26,994 bases of DNA, from IMG/VR virus record IMGVR_UViG_3300045996_000689, positions 1-26,994 of that record; one strand, 5' to 3'. This DNA is from a virus. The notes under the pieces are model-generated. The model was given only the letters and a program-made list of their open reading frames with translations, did no database searches and was not told the origin of the DNA. A program made the position numbers and the translations under genes. This document shows positions 26,987-26,994 of the stretch, piece after piece (position 1 is the stretch's first letter; each line of letters begins with the position of its first letter).

Positions 26987-26994
26987 GCCATGAG

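Noticed and set aside
1-26994. tRNA genes or insertion sequences
   Set aside because: No cloverleaf with a T-loop GTTCGA-type core in proper context and no transposase-like protein were recognised by reading; a dedicated tRNA scan was not possible.

Overview
The window reads as the whole, or nearly whole, genome of a small temperate siphovirus (tailed phage, HK97-type head) of a high-GC actinobacterium. The reasons are GC-rich sequence with G/C-ending codons, many GTG starts, many NTGA stop/start overlaps, a large serine integrase, and small Cys-pair proteins of kinds common in actinophages. The exact host cannot be named. No tRNA, rRNA, insertion sequence or CRISPR array was seen.

Layout from left to right. 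(1) 1-158 is a non-coding end region with an inverted-repeat cluster and two 32-bp direct repeats. (2) 159-2275 holds an unknown protein, a ParB-like protein and a GT-A glycosyltransferase of the TET-associated type, just upstream of the terminase. (3) 2286-13323 is a compact virion module: small and large terminase, portal, prohead protease, major capsid, connector, tail terminator, major tail protein, gp10-like protein, frameshifted tail chaperone, a short tape measure (582 aa), one 601-aa hub/receptor protein and one small tip protein. (4) 13337-15565 is the lysis-side cassette: small acidic protein, Cys-peptidase endolysin, 28-aa membrane protein and an endonuclease/exonuclease/phosphatase-fold (EEP) enzyme. 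(5) 15724-19422 is an accessory region of DNA-binding-type proteins (Lsr2-like plus C2H2, small HTH, winged-helix plus histone-H1-like tail) with its own promoter and two covarying hairpins. (6) 19422-22490 is the lysogeny module: serine integrase, strong bidirectional terminator, leftward membrane miniproteins and repressor, operator region, and a rightward repressor paralogue. (7) 22562-26870 is the early operon: resolvase-like protein, PDDEXK exonuclease, ERF annealing protein, DnaD-like initiator domain, zinc miniproteins and HNH nuclease. (8) 26871-26994 is a right end with three 25-bp repeats, inverted relative to the left-end repeats.

Working model: one regulator chooses between the leftward (repressor) and rightward (recombination/replication) transcripts at 21948-22033. 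Recombination uses a 5'-3' exonuclease plus an ERF annealer. The two ends, if joined, place repeat arrays on both sides of a hairpin-rich core, as expected for a cos region with terminase-binding repeats. The HNH nuclease lies on one side of it and the terminase on the other.

The most unusual points are: the ParB/glycosyltransferase pair without a visible base-oxidising enzyme; three exact 15-bp repeats (plus a degenerate fourth) between protease and capsid; two intergenic hairpins with a compensatory base-pair change and duplicated leaders; a possible leaderless promoter for the ParB gene; a shortened initiator gene whose frame continues past the stop through a Pro/Thr/Arg repeat; and a cluster of TAACG palindromes beside it.
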